DNA of 64,000 nt from Linepithema humile (taxonomy: Eukaryota > Arthropoda > Insecta > Hymenoptera > Formicidae). Shown piece after piece: positions 38,260-52,179 of the stretch (positions are counted from its first letter, which is position 1; the number at the start of each line of letters is the position of its first letter). The notes under the pieces are model-generated. The model worked only from the letters and a program-made list of their open reading frames with translations, made no database searches and was not told where the DNA came from. The stretch spans positions 21,657,139-21,721,138 of the forward strand of contig NC_090133.1 in NCBI RefSeq assembly GCF_040581485.1, in the 5' to 3' direction. Position numbers and translations under genes: made by a program.

Positions 38260-40440
38260 GCACGAAAGCCAGCATCGCCGTCGATGCCACGGACCAAACT
38301 CTCGCGATAAGCGCAGTATTCAGCAATGTGCAACTACTTTCGCAAATTTCATACGGCAGGCATTGTTATACCACGAGTGCATTTACGACACTCGACAACT
38401 GTCGAATCTGCAACGATGGTCAAAACTATATTTATCGACCTTTTTAAAACTAGTCTGGTAAAATGGAATCTCTTTTATTCTCTAAAATTTCAACACTGTT
38501 TAAATCGTGCAAAAAATTATTATTTAAAAAGGTATTATTTCTTTTTTTTTAATTTAAAATAAAATCAGAATTTTATTTATTTTATATGAAATCCAACTAA
38601 TTGGGAATAAAAATATAGTTTCCAAACGCAATATTTTTAACAAACATGTTTAAAATTTTTACAAAGCGCTTAATTTTACGTGATAAATGTCATGTTAAAC
38701 AATATTTTATCGTCATGAAAAATCGGAATGAAAAATCGTCCGTCTGATTTCGCCCACCCAAATTCCTTTTAATTACCCGGCCGCGCCTAAACTCCTGCAT
38801 TAATCGTCGCGCGTATTTCCGAGTAAACAATATCACGCCTATTTGTCTTCATTAAACTCTTCGAAATACTTCAGCATGATTAAACGCTCCGAAATGTGAG
38901 CTTCTTGTTACGGTCCTGGGGCTCGTGGTTTACCCGTAAATGTACGCGTTAACGCACACCGACGCGACAACCGCCGCGCGCGTATAATGCACACGTCCGC
39001 GCGTTATGTCCTGCGCGCTCGCGCTCAACACCCTCCCCGCGAGCGCGGGCGAGCGTGTACGCGATGGTTACGGCGATATATCATCGCACGTCCAGAGTCA
39101 TAACGTGACGCGCAACACGCGGGCGCATCAGTCATTTAGCCGCAAATGGAATCTGCTTCCTTCCTCCCGCCGCATTTCCGCGCCTTGTACACAGTATTTT
39201 GCGCGACCGCGCGCGGCCATTGTGCGCCACGCTCACGGAGAACGCGCGCGCATGATCTCGCTCGTTTACGCGGCGATGACGCGACGAATTCTCCGCCGGT
39301 GCAAGAGAGAGAAGGACGTGAAAATTTCGAGTATGCCGCGATGAATTTAGGAAAACTGGCCCTGGGACAAAACTTGGAGATTATTCGCAGCTCAATGAGT
39401 GGTCACGTCGCGATCGCTAGTACTAATCATTAGATTAGGCAATTGGGGAGGAGAAAGGCGCATTAACTTGGGAACACGCATGTGGGGTGATTCAGTCACC
39501 CTAACTCCTGCTTTCGACAGCCGTACAAAGGGATTTGATGAACGATAATGACCAAAATACGAATTCTTCGATGATTTATCACTAAATCAATCAGTATTTT
39601 AATTAGTGCGCACGATTTGCACGAAACAGAATATTCCGAAATTACCGGACAAGAAACCGCTGTGTAATTTATTTACCAATCACAGTTCACTTGCTATTGC
39701 AGATGTTTTTGATGTGATTAGCTAGTTATTACAAATACAATTTTACATTATGCGAAAGTCGTGTTTCAATCTTTCTTGAATAATTTTTGTACTAAGTATA
39801 GAGCCATTATTCAATGTGTCATCTAAAGATTAAGAACATTCAAGAAAGATGTTATTTCAAAATTATGCTACTGTTTCGTATGAATTCTCATTCAAGAAAT
39901 CGGAGAATACATGCCAACATTTTCGCTCCATTGATCGAGAAGTACACTCAAAATGAATTGTCTGGTCACTCGATATCTTCATCAAATTCCAGCTATTTTT
40001 GGTTGAAAATCGTTACGAAGCGAGCCATTATACGGTTTCTATCTCTTTCTCTCTCTCCCTTTTTCAACAAAAACCGGAACGTACATATATCTTGCCGTGG
40101 AAATGGCGAATCAACTAAACAAAATATAATCAAATTACTTCACTTAATACACGCTATTAATATACGCCAAATGTAATAAATTAAAAAGATAGTACGATAA
40201 ATTATAATGAACAGTGACATTTGTGTGTTATACTGTTTCAAAAACGGCATAAAATATATTACATAAAAGCATGCTGCATAGATTAAACGAAACTAATATT
40301 TTTCAATCTCGTGTTTTTTATCAACCTTTTGCATTTCCGAATCAAATATTCCAAAAAGTATCGTTGGGTATCATCTTTAAATAAAATCTGGTCATGCAAT
40401 ATTCTATTTGTCCCTCTTTGTGAATTTCAGATTTGTCACA
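38260..40440. other. Mixed DNA, no gene seen
   Basis: AT-rich with a CpG-rich block at about 38900-39440, where 95-112-codon frames are open without recognisable content. A 120-codon + frame at 39814-40176 has Ser/Asn/Ile-rich composition and no motif; it may be chance. Confidence 0.5.
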
Positions 40441-41100
40441 GAATGACTCATAACAAGAGCCGAGATGCGGCGTGGAGGCGCGACACGCTCGAGAAATGTC
40501 GCAGGACAGCGCGGGAGGCATACGCGATGCACGATGCAATCTAACGTCAGGGAGGATGTCTTGGCGGCACCTGCGTCTCGGTAAGAGCTGTAACACCTGC
40601 GATGCTTCTACTTTTTTGCCTTCTCGTTCGCCCGTCTTTTCTCCACCGCTTAATGGACTTTAACGAGTCCTGGGAAGTATGAGCGCGGGTAGGAGGGGAA
40701 GGGACGACAGAGACGCGAGCCGCTGCCGCCGCCGTGGTTAAATTAGAAAACTCTCGGGACCCTTGCGGGAGCAAGGGGGAATATTTAAATTAGGTGAACG
40801 CCCCTACGTCATACCGTATCCTTAATGAGTTGGATGAGGGATCGAGATTTTTTGGCGATCCCTTCAACGAGGGCCGCACATTCCCTACATTTCTCGTCCT
40901 TCCTTTTCCACCTCGTCTCTTCGAGCAGGTGCGAAACCGGTATTTATTCTGCATTGTACAGCCCTATGGATCAAGATCGCCGTCGTCGTATAATGGTTTA
41001 TGTGTATTTGTGTGTCGACATGTATATGTTGATCGCGCGCTCATAAACATATATCTATATTTTAGGATCTCATAAAATAAAATACGTAATCATTACAAGT
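40440..41100. other. CpG-rich block, no clear gene
   Basis: CpG-rich between about 40450 and 40990, with overlapping short open frames on both strands. No domain or promoter element is evident. Confidence 0.45.
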
Positions 41101-41429
41101 GATTTCGGAATATTTACGATTAAAAAATTAACCCGAGTCACATGACAGAGAAAAATATCTCACGATTCTACATTTTTATGACGCCAGCTCTGCAAAATCA
41201 ATCTGAGAAAAATACAACGGAACAGATTTTTCTATTTTTATAATAATAAAATTTGCAGTTTATTTCCGTGAAAGGTTAATACTGTAAAAGGTTGGGTCGG
41301 TTTTTCTGAATTTTTTTCATAATAAATAAAATATTGCTCAAAAAGTTTCGTCTTTAACATTTATGTTAAACTCTTAAAGTGTTTAATAATTTATTGCGCG
41401 AATATGGTATTTGTAGCAATTTACGCTAA

Positions 41430-41850
41430 CACTAATGCGTCATGTACTTTTGTTGGTCAACTAAAGCGGCGGTTATTGAACTAACATACAGATATATAAT
41501 TCATATCCCTATGTGTATGCAATAATGCCGACCTCGCAACAGCATCCTGGCTGATTAATACTACACTGCCTGCCTTTTCTCCCTATGAATATTGCTACAG
41601 CGTTATAGTAATTATTATTACAGATCGTTGAATTATTCCCCAATAATTAGACCGGTTACGTTGTTATATCAATATAATTCCGGATGTCGCGTACACGATG
41701 CATAATGAAGCTTGTCGTAAAATAGTGTTTGCGCGTGTGCATATCGGTGCTCGATTACATTTGAAGCGGAAAATCATTCTCGTATAAAAGGAACCGGCAG
41801 TCTCTTACAAAGCTCAAACATGATGAAACGTCTTTCTTCCCTCGTCTTAT
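41430..41850 (+). promoter_or_regulatory. TATA-type promoter candidate
   Basis: TATAAAAGG at 41783-41791 follows about 350 bp of high-complexity DNA (41430-41780). A TCA initiator-like word places +1 at about 41816, 33 bases from the first T of the TATA word, which is the spacing expected for insect TATA promoters. The nearest ATG (41820) opens only an 11-codon frame, so any product would need another start or splicing. No downstream exon is recognised. Confidence 0.25.
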
Positions 41851-44800
41851 CTTAGATGCTTAAGCAGTGACGAACTTCCGTTCTTCAAGTAACACGCACT
41901 ATCAATTTAAGAGGTGCATAATGCTTACGCCGATTATTTCAAACTTAGACAAAAATTACATTTATAATTGTTAATATTATTAAATAGATAAAAATCTTTT
42001 TATAAAGAGATAGTAAACTTAGGCAATGTTTAATGTAATAATAATATTTTTATAAATAAGCAAAGCTGTCTTTGAAAATAAGTGAGTTTTAAAAAGCCAG
42101 AAGAAGTAATAAATAACGCGATGGAAAAAAAGAAAAGACAAAAAGGTGGAATTTTCACGATTGCGTGTCTGTTTTGGGAAACTTTTTGCACTCGTCTAAA
42201 TTTCAATTAAGCGCTCCTCGTATCACGTTGGCACCCTCGGGTGTAGCGTCGAATATCTGACACCGTCGTGTCGATCCATAACAACCGCCTAAAGCTCGTC
42301 TAAGTGGAGTCCTCTTCGCACCCCCGAAAAGGTGCGACTGTGATAAGAGAAGAAGTATCTCGCGTGATCAAACTTCATAAGCGAAAGCGTCCAAAAACCC
42401 TTAGAGATAAGCAAGCTCGTTGTCGCTTCTTTGAATCAACGTCGTCCTTGAACCTTACACACCAGATGCCGGCGGGGTGTGTCTAACGGCCGTCGCCGAC
42501 CCTCGCCGCTGCTTTATATTCGTCTCAAATCGTGCATATTTAATCGCAAAAGCGGCTACGATCTACTTTCCTTAGGAGTTAATCGCGCTGGAGCCCGCGC
42601 GGTAAATACGCGCCCGGCTGAATCCGAGATCGGCGCCGTCCTATCTCTCTTCGAAAGGAGTTTTCGGGAGGATTCCAACTGACGCGCAGTGAATCTCCAC
42701 GCTAGGAGAAAGAGAGAGAAAGAGAGAGAGAGAGGCGGGTGCATACGCTATCGGATAAAAATGGAGACAGTTTTCCGATATGAAACATTTCCTGTCGGAA
42801 ATAAGTGAATTAAGAGAAATCCTGTCTGCGCGAAACTGAATTCCTAATCTCCGTGCTCGAGAGGATTGGTTCTATAACTGTCGAGTTCTTTTTTTTTTTT
42901 GTTCCTTCCGCTGAGAATAATACATGTTCATTAGATGTATAACCGAAGAAAGTAGATTTTAATTGTTCTGGATGGGACGAAATCCAATTACGCACTCGTC
43001 ATCTTTCCTAAATGATATATCTACAAGATCTACTGGGAAAAGTGTATATATATCATAATTAGAAACATTACACACACAGGACCGATCAATTTAAGCAAAA
43101 TTATTATTGCACGGGAGAGAAACAAAACTCATTTACACATGCATGACACTCGATGAAATATAGAAAATTCAATTTTCGTCCGCGGTCATTAATCTTGAGT
43201 GGATTTTTTTTCTTAACAAAGAGATATAGCGGCCATTGTCAAAAATGTCATAGAAAAAAAGTATCGGGGGAAAAAACTAATGCTGCGTATGATCGCATCG
43301 TAAAGGGAATATCTCCGATTCGAGTGCGAGTGACGCCGGCACGAGATCGCAGTTACATAACGTTACGCGAAAGTTACGCGACATCACGTGAAAGGGCTTT
43401 TCGTTTTTCACATTTTTCATCGCTTTTCCGCGCGGCGCGGCGCGGAGCGGCGCCGAGATACGGAATTACAGTGAAAAAGGGGACGCCCGGATGTAACACG
43501 TCGAACTGTCATCACGAGGACGTCTCGTGCGAGTGAATCGTTCCAACTAAAACCGAGCGACGTGTCTATTTGCGTCGCTGCTGGCACATATCATCTATCG
43601 AATGAGAACGACGGAAGTTGTGCAAAAGGATCGCTCCGGGCGTGCGCCGCTGGCAGACAATTAAAAAAAAAATTTTTAGTTGCCGTATTTAGTAACGCGT
43701 GCGATTTCGAATACGTCGAACGCAAGATTCGTTTCCCGCAAAACGTTGTGCAATTTTAGGTTGCATCCCTCCATAACCAGCAGATATGATTAGAGAAATA
43801 TCGAAAACGTATCTAGGAGTAAATCTATATCTATTTTGAAACCATTGATGCAAAATATATACATAGAATTGCAGACACAGACAAAAATTCTTTAAAATTC
43901 TCTTAATCTCACAAATTTAAACTCTTTTAAAAAATGAGAAAGAAAATTATAATAATTATGTGCCTTTCAACTTATAGATGCAGTCGAGCAAACTTGATCA
44001 AGTTAGTCCGAAAATTACTTTAAAAAATTGTCTTCGCGATATTTTATAAACAATATATAAAAAATCCGACGCATTGTATTTTTATTTAACACAATCAATT
44101 AAAATATAAAAACTTGTGCAAACGCGAGGATCGCGAATCGGTCTCTTCCCGACTTTGAGAATACTTCGACGCGTCATTCGGAATATCGCAGCGGCGGGAT
44201 GCACACATAAAAAAAAAAATAAACTTCCTCTCACCGGAAAATTTCGGTTTGCCGAAAAATCCACGCGATACGGAAGAAAACGAGAGAGAAAGAGAGACGG
44301 CGGAAGACCGTATCAAGACGGAAGTGCAACGAACGCGCTCGCGGGTGAACCTTTATCAGCCTCCAGAGGCACGTGGCTGTTGGTACGGGTCGAGAACGAC
44401 ACCGGATATAAGCGACGGATAAGAAAGTTTCGCGGCGCTATGAAAAATGCAACGGCCGAGTTATCGTCGACGTGAATTTTTCATCGGTACGAGTCGAGTC
44501 CTGGTCGCGAGAGCTACTCGCGAGATTCCCATCCTTCGTCCTGCTTTCTCGTATACTTCCACATCGGTCGATCCTTTCCTCCCTCTCACCTACCCGCCGT
44601 CAAACGGATGTAACAAGCATCACGCGTAAGAAGTTCCGGTCTGACCGTCGGCGATGCCGGTGAGCGACGCCAACTTTCGTGGCTTCCGGAAACGGTCGCA
44701 TGCATAATGCAAGTATATCGCAGCAATAGTATTATGAGCTAAAGAAACGCGCTTTTTGCGGGATCTCTTAATCTCTTCAAGAATAATTTTCTTAAATTAG

Positions 44801-46199
44801 AAAGAAACGAGAATTGCGATTTGTTTCGTTATAAAATTTAAGATAAATCAGATTTTAAAATTAAATGTTTCGATAAATTGCGTACACAATTTATTTGTTA
44901 AAAAAAGTGACCTTATGCAAAGTGTACATAGATATTGTTTCTAAAAAGGTTAAAAAAAAATTAATAATTTTCGATATAGTTAGAATGTATAAAATTTTAT
45001 CCAGAATTTATAAAATATTAATTTGAAAATGAAATCTGGAAAACGCACACACGCAGACCCAAAATTTTTGCAATAATTAATTAATTAATATTGATAAGAG
45101 ATATTACATACATTACATTGAAATGTTTATTTTGCATGGAAATTCATTATGCTTAAGAATATTAAATATATTCGAAATAGCTTTTCATTGACGCAATAAT
45201 TGCGTTTAACTGACCATTATGTAGAAAATGTATTTTACATTGCATGAAATTTGTATAGCTACTATTGCGTGCGTGCAATATTGCGCAAAGTTAAAATTTG
45301 AATCGTGTAGTTTCGTGCAACAATGCGGATAAAACTAAACTGTAAACTGAGCATACATTATAGATCGTTATATCTGCCCTTTTTACATCCCAGCCGCACG
45401 CTCGTTTTCCTTAGCGCAGGATGTTTCTCTGCAACGGAGAGAACCCAGTTTCCGAAGTGTTGCTGCACTCTGAGAGCGCAGCGAAATTCTTCGCAGAACT
45501 ATGCAGACGGTGGTGGTCCGTCGCGAAGAAATAAGACGGCGCCTAATAAAGTTCCGGCTGTACGGCCGAGTGTTTTCCCCGGAAAATATCTTCGATCCGA
45601 CCCTTATATCTCGAGTATCTCCATCAAGAAATAATCATGCGCTTGAGAGTCTCGCTGTGCATTCCGAACCTTTTTACAAGGTGCGACCATAATTGCACAA
45701 TATAACATCATATCACACTAACATATCTTCTTTTTACCAAAGAATATCAAACATTTTATCTCTGGCGTTTGTTTCCGTTTTAATTTATATTTACTACAAT
45801 TATATCGAGTTTTGGTTTTAGTTTTCGAAATTTCTAAATAATGGTTTTTGCCTGATTTTGACCATTGGCTAAAACATGATGTTTATTACGTTTATTTGTG
45901 AGTAACTTGTATAGTTAATGATTATCCTAAAAATTGGAAACAATGCTCACAACAGTAATTCCTCATTATGTAAATTAGACAAACTTAAGAAAACATCAGA
46001 AATTATGCAGAGCATGTTTAAAGCTGTCAAAAAATTACGCGAATCAGACGTCATATTATATGTACTTAAAAAAAAATTACATTCTCACCGATATTCCACA
46101 GAGAATTATTCCTGTCATATTTAATATTATCACGCCGAATAAATAATATGTTACACGACAATCATGCATGTAACGTGTAAATCGAAATCTCGTGAACGA
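41850..46199. other. Mixed non-coding DNA
   Basis: CpG-richer patches (about 42210-42740, 43290-43750, 44120-44700) lie between AT-rich stretches. A GA tract is at 42706-42734, a T11 run near 42890 and a CGCGG run at about 43430-43452. Open frames of up to 127 codons (43153-43536 +) have no recognised motif. Nothing else is supported. Confidence 0.5.
42706..42734. repeat. (GA)n tract
   Basis: GA repeat with two AAG interruptions, about 29 bp. Confidence 0.9.
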
Positions 46200-48592
46200 A
46201 ACATTTCGTTCGACAATCTTTTTTCGAGCATTCCACCGGAAGTCCCTGAACCTAATCGCGACCAGATATACACTATTTTCGGAAGGGTGGTCACGATTCC
46301 GAAGCGAGATTTGTCCCGAGAGTAGGAGATTGGAAGCGTGAGAGAGAGAGATGAGTCACGGAAACGCGGAGATACCAGTTTCGAGAGGCAGATAGGAGGA
46401 ATTCCATGGGGCGTGGACGGGATAAGTTATCCTCGCGTTTCCGCGTGCTCGTGCGCGCGCGCCGACATTATTTCGTATCTTGCAGGACACTTCGGGCAAT
46501 GAGGACGTCCTGCCCGGTACGCCGCTGGAATCCATAACGAGGTCTTATCAGTCTTAGTCCGACTTCCTCTCTTTTTCTCGCGTTTCGCGTCCGGTTCGTT
46601 TCTTCCTTCCTGCGCTTCTCTACCGTGAAGGATTCTCTAATGTTATCCTCTTTGTCCCTTTAGAGTTCCCCGCCCGAAATGGAGTCCTTGCTACTGACGC
46701 CGCTCGCGTTTCTGTCTGGCATTTATACCCCCGAGTGTTTACGTCACAAAACACGCGTTGCTTTGAATTAAAATCGCAAACATGAGCGTCTCTCATTTCT
46801 CCATGTGAAATGTAAGACGTTCTTCTTTGCTCGCAAATAATCAAAAAATTAACATGTTACTTACACAACAAATATTGCTTACATTTTATTTGCGCGTTTC
46901 AAAAATTACTTAAAAGCAAAAGCTTGAAGACAGAAAATAAAAATCAATGCCACTTTTTTTTGCAAGAAGTATGGATTTCGCTTGGCTCTGCTTTTACGCT
47001 TAGCGAGATCGCTGAAATGTCGAAGTCGTGTGATCGAAAGCAAGACGGTGGATCCGACGGTGAAGAAGCTGGAAATGCGCTCGGCGCTTCTATCTCAAAG
47101 GACGGTGGAGCGAGCAAAAAGTCGGAAGGTCGCCTGGCGCCAATTAATTGAAACATTCGATTTGCCGTCGTTTCCGCCAAACCGGCAGCGACGGAACTGC
47201 AATACAACGCGGCCGCTTTACAGTGTTTCGAGCGCTAATAACGAATCCCGACGAGCGTTTACACGGCGTGATTTCGCGCAGATTGGACGAGTGATTAATT
47301 CTCGCGGCCAATCCCTCCCCCGTCGCCCTTTGCGGATTCGTCGTCGGTAGAATCCATCCCTCCGGGAGAGAATACTTTAATCCCGCGGCAACGGAGGAGC
47401 GGTGCGGAACGGTTATTAATTCGTACGTCGGCTTTCCCCGCGAGGAGAGAGCGAAAGGACGGGGGGTTGGGGGGGGGGGGGGAAGTTCATCGAGAGGCGT
47501 CGCGCGCGCGACCGAAGAAAGAGAGACAGAAATGCGCGGGTCATAAAAACAACCCCATTGTTATCGTCATCACCGTGCGGGCTCGTTTCGCGGCACTCAG
47601 GCGGAGGGAAAGGATGAAGAAACAAGGCGGAATTTCGCATACGGTCGCATCATTTTTATCGAGCGCGATATTGCGATTCTCTCCGCGGTTGTATTCAGAG
47701 AGCGGGACGGTCTCGATTGACTCTTTATAGGCACGCCGGATCGACAGCGCTTCCTTTTAATCCGCGAGTATTTGCGTGGCGCAGCACGAGTCGCTTTTAC
47801 GATCAAAAGAGTAATGAAATTGAGAAGATGAAGATGCAGTAACATAACGGAAAGTAAAAAGATATTTTTACAATGTTTTACATAGCTATTTACTATTCAA
47901 TCATTATAAGTTATAAGCGTACTTTACATTACATTATTCTTTTATATTCAAGTTTATTCAATCAAAATCTGAAGCTCTTGTCTCTAAAGTTATATTGTTC
48001 GGCTTACGCTCTTATTACAAAAATGTTTCAATTATTATTACCATTTTCAACTGTTTATAAAAAAAAATGAATCTCTCCATCTACAAGCCCTTCAACATCT
48101 TAATCAATCTTTCCTTAAAGAGGATGTTAGAGGGTTAATAGTGCTCGAATTATAAGCGACAAACTTTCGGAGGTGCAAGTAGAAAATCTTATTCTTCCAT
48201 TAGTTGCAAATGCACTTTACCTTAATTAAGAATCTCACTTTGTGAGTCAGTTGCCAGGGGACTTAATATCGCAAATTAAAAAGTTGCGAAAGGAGCTAAT
48301 ATCCCTAATCAAATTTTCATCGAGAGAAGACATCAACTCCAAGCTGTTGGCGCAAATTTGTAGGCGAAAAAGAATGCGTCCTGCACACCGCTCGGTAATT
48401 CTTTCATCCCCGATGTCGCCGGTCGCCAGAAACGGCTCGGCGTTCGTTCGCAGACAAAATATATACGTTCGCGATTATACGCACTAACAACAGAACGGGC
48501 GACAAAAGGGGTGGGCAGAGAGAGCAGGGGCTATTCTTCTGCATTGATTAATGCGCCCCGTGGAGCTCGAAACAGTTTCGCGACCCTTTCTC

Positions 48593-48595
<3 letters not shown>
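46200..48595. other. CpG-rich blocks, no clear gene
   Basis: CpG-rich DNA at about 46200-46720 and 46980-47760. Near 46960 a T-run followed by GCAAG looks like a splice acceptor, and a short frame with ATG at 47017 runs to a stop at about 47151 (Gly/Ser/Lys-rich, low complexity). This could be a small exon, but a minus frame is equally open. A G-rich run lies at 47461-47482. From 47850 to 48300 the DNA is AT-rich and empty. Confidence 0.35.
47461..47482 (+). other. G-rich run (G6-TT-G14)
   Basis: Twenty G bases in 22 positions on the + strand, able to form a G-quadruplex. Runs of this kind are also prone to assembly length error. Confidence 0.9.

Positions 48596-48629
<34 letters not shown>
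48596..48629. repeat. (CT)17 microsatellite
   Basis: Uninterrupted CT repeat. The Leu-Ser peptide read through it is an artefact. Confidence 0.96.
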
Positions 48630-48635
<6 letters not shown>

Positions 48636-48921
48636 CTCGACGAAGCCGACTCGCACCGCGACGACAGACTCATCTCCGATTTTATGCCTCGTTTGAGGGC
48701 ACGTCCCAACAGCCCTTCCCCGAAGACACCCTCGACGACGCGACGACGATCCGACCCTCCGATGACGACGACAACGACGGAGCGGCACGAAAATCACAGA
48801 CCACGGGATTCACGGAGAACGGTCTATTTGGTATTTAAATAAGCGTACGTGTACGAAGCGCGCGCAGCAGTCATCGCCCGGGAAAACCGTATGGGTCTAT
48901 AAGTCGAACCGACGTCTTTTT

Positions 48922-49397
48922 TTAGAGAAACCAGAGAGAGGGTTTGCAGACGGGGGTGTACATGACGTTGCGAAGGTTACGATCGATCGGGGCCGCTTCA
49001 AGGCTGCCGATGAGATTTTCTGTTTTATGGCAACGCGAGAGAAACCTCTTTCCAAAGGTATTTTTGGCGAGGAAGGTATATTGGAATAAAGCGAGAACAT
49101 CTTTACGCACGATCACCGCCCACAAGTTCTCGAGCGCAGTTACCTCGGCAGAAAAACGTCCGCGATCGAGCAATATAAACGCGATAACCAGAAATACCGA
49201 CATTAATTTCCCGTAAACTCGGAATATTTTTTTTTTTTTAACAGCAGTAGCAATTTTTCGATAATAACGTGATATTTTATATTTTTTATTTACTTCTTCT
49301 TGTTTACTCGCTATTCTTCTCAAGTACGTACGAAATTGGGCATTCAAATCAGATAATAATTTTATAAGCGTAGACCGGAGGTCCAGAATAACCGAAT

Positions 49398-49429
<32 letters not shown>

Positions 49430-49455
49430 GTCTCATCTCCGTAGTTTCTCGACAC
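48922..49455 (-). CDS. Isolated 177-codon open frame, unknown product
   Basis: A frame on the minus strand starts at GTG; an ATG at 49404 gives 160 codons. Composition is ordinary except for a run of nine Thr near the amino end, which is the CGT array read as protein. Residues 84-96 form one short hydrophobic segment; the part before it is basic (Lys/Arg-rich). Unlike most open frames here it lies outside the CpG-richest DNA, so its length is mildly unexpected. A poly-A-encoded Lys run (residues 73-76) and the array argue against a conserved gene. No family is recognised. It could be a lineage-specific gene, a remnant or chance. Confidence 0.12.
49404..49431. repeat. (CGT)n trinucleotide array
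   Basis: About nine CGT/TCG units; on the minus strand in the open frame they read as threonine codons. Confidence 0.94.
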
Positions 49456-49675
49456 TGCTTTAAACGATATTCATCGCGCGCCGTGTCTTAATCCACAGGT
49501 ATCTCGGACAACGCAAGCCCTTGAAACAAAGTTGTCGGGTTTCCTGGCAAGAACTCCGGAGACACAATAACATGCTGCCGTATTAAGCGCACTAAAATAT
49601 AGGGGCATCATCTCCGCTCAGTAAGTTTCATATACCTCGACGTATTCACTCTAAGAGTGGGAGAAAGAGTAGAAG

Positions 49676-49678
<3 letters not shown>

Positions 49679-49744
<66 letters not shown>
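49679..49744. repeat. (GA)n microsatellite, about 33 units
   Basis: Nearly uninterrupted GA repeat of about 65 bp with one AAA interruption near the right end. As a mirror-symmetric homopurine tract it can form triplex DNA. Confidence 0.96.
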
Positions 49745-49745
<1 letters not shown>

Positions 49746-49899
49746 GAATAAGACGTACTCGTATCTGCTCACCGAATTCCTGCTTCCGGCGAGCGGACAT
49801 TTATTTCGCTGCATTCGAGCGCGCGCGCCAAGAGTTTCCCGTTTCTTTCACAACTTCCTTCATAAATTCGTAATTAATTCAGCCAACAATAACGGGTGA

Positions 49900-52179
49900 A
49901 ATGTGTACTTATATTCTCACTCCCCCCGGAGAGGAAATTCAGAGCGACGGTAATATCTATCGCGCCGTTCTACGACGCGTGACGCTATAGAACTCTTCTA
50001 TAGGCGAAGGAGGAAAATTATAGGTCTGTTATTGTGTACTTTCTCCCTTGGCTTTTCACGCTCGATCATTTATTTACGTAAGACGACACTCGATTCCACG
50101 AACCGATCGAATTTTTCTCAAAGAAGCGGCCCTCTTATTATCCCAGCATCAGCGATATATTTTAGCTTTAACCGACACGAAAGCGGCCAATTCTGTGCAG
50201 AAATAAGACTGATTTCGCTCGATCAATGTCATTGCTTCTGTTATTGCGAAATTCTCGGGCTTGAAAAGTATGCTTCCCGCGCGCATGAATATGTGTAATG
50301 AATGATAATTGTGTGGCCGATTACGTGTCCGGTGCTGTAGTTTAAAAATACACGCCGGAGATGTGAATGCAAAAATATAGGCGAAGGTCAGTGTTACAGA
50401 AATAATGTTATTAGTTCTTAAAATTACAATTTCAACAATTTATATATATTTTTATAGTATTATTGTTGAAATATATGAAAAACATTCTTAGCCAAAATTA
50501 AAAACAAATAAATTATTAAAATAAAATGTAGCTAGGAATTTTTTTAAACATTCGGAACATAAGTGATAAATATTGGCTACTGAAGTGATATATTAAAATA
50601 TTTTTTATAAATATGTCACATAAATTAACACATTTTTTAAACCAATTAAATCCTCTCTATTTAAAAAATTATCACAGGAATCCATTAATTACAATTGGTT
50701 AACTCATCTTTTACTAAGCCGTACCTTTCAGCTTAGAGTTTATTTTCATTAAAAACAGAGATAAAATTTAATATTAAAAATAAATCAAAAAAGTTAATGC
50801 GAAAGACCAACGGAAAGAAATCTGAAGTTATTATATCTAAAGCAGTGCAAAAAAAAATCCACTCCTCTTTATTGTTTAATGCGTTATAAACATTGGATAA
50901 AGCGCGCTCTACATTGTCCGTTAAAGGGTTAATACGGTCGACGGATTGTCTTTGAGAATATAAAGAGGCCCTCCGAAATATTAGAGGCAGTCCGCGCGTC
51001 GGTCGTCGTCTGGCATGTCGGAGGCATAAATTATATCAGAATGGAGAATGTGCCCGCACGAGTTCTCTCGTTTGACGACTGCTCGCTTTGTCCGTTTCGT
51101 CGGCGTATTTCTAACATCAGACCCCGTTAAGGACGATTAATTTTTCGACAATGGGAGCAAACGTTTCAAAGCTCACGAGATTTCTGCGGCTTCTGCGATG
51201 CTTCATGAGATTTTTCCGCCGAGATGTTGAATCGGACAAGTGTATTTTCGAGAAAACGCCCTGTATCTTGCGGCGTGCGCGCGAGTTGTAAAAAAAAAGG
51301 TATGTGAGAAATGTGAAAGAAATAATGAAAAAGCTCAAGCCCGTCCAATATTAAAAGTTACGATCAATTATATGTTATTGTAGAATTATCGAAATTGCAA
51401 AATATTTTCGCATGCGTTTTTAGATAGAATTATATTGCAACATCTTTGATGTCGCGTTTTAAAGCACACGTGGAAGATACATAAATGCAAATGTATATAC
51501 GCAAGATCAATACTGAAGGAACAATGTGTGTTAACGGTTCATAAATATTAATTACAACGATTCCCTTATGCAACTGATGACATAATTTCTGTCGTTTTAA
51601 AGTTAAGTTTTCTAATCAAAAGTCATTAATATAACGTGAACGTGTCAAGTGATTACGTTATTTACTAAAATAATAAAATATGAACATAATTCAAATTACA
51701 AATGAGCCAATATCAAATTCTGCCTTTAGCTATTATCGACATCAAAGTTGTCAAAATTACAGAAACTGATTTGAATGAGAAATTAGTATAAGAATAACGA
51801 AGAATATCACATTTTCATAAGATATACATTTTCTTTTCAAATATATTTTTAGTATTTTTATTTTTTTGCTCTTCGAATACCGCGTCTCTGCAGCCCGTTC
51901 GTGTCATCGTTTACATCGTTTGAGACAAAATTCCATCCTATTTCTCGCCCGTTTTCACCTTCTATCTTGAATCAACAAAATTCTAGTACGAGTCTGAATG
52001 AACTTAATTCGCCGTGCGATTGGTGGTCAAGCGATTCGTTCGGGGATTAAGTACAATAGCACAGACAAAGAGACGCTAACAGATTACACTCGAATGGCAA
52101 AAGATTAATTAACGCAATTGACTTACGCCGTCAAGTACCGACAATCGTACGTGGTATCGAGCACGCGACATTCACATTT
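49900..52179. other. AT-rich DNA, no gene seen
   Basis: Mostly AT-rich (especially 50400-50900 and 51340-51870). A hairpin with perfect 11-bp arms (50429-50439 and 50462-50472) and a 22-nt loop is present. No coding or RNA gene is recognised. Confidence 0.6.
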
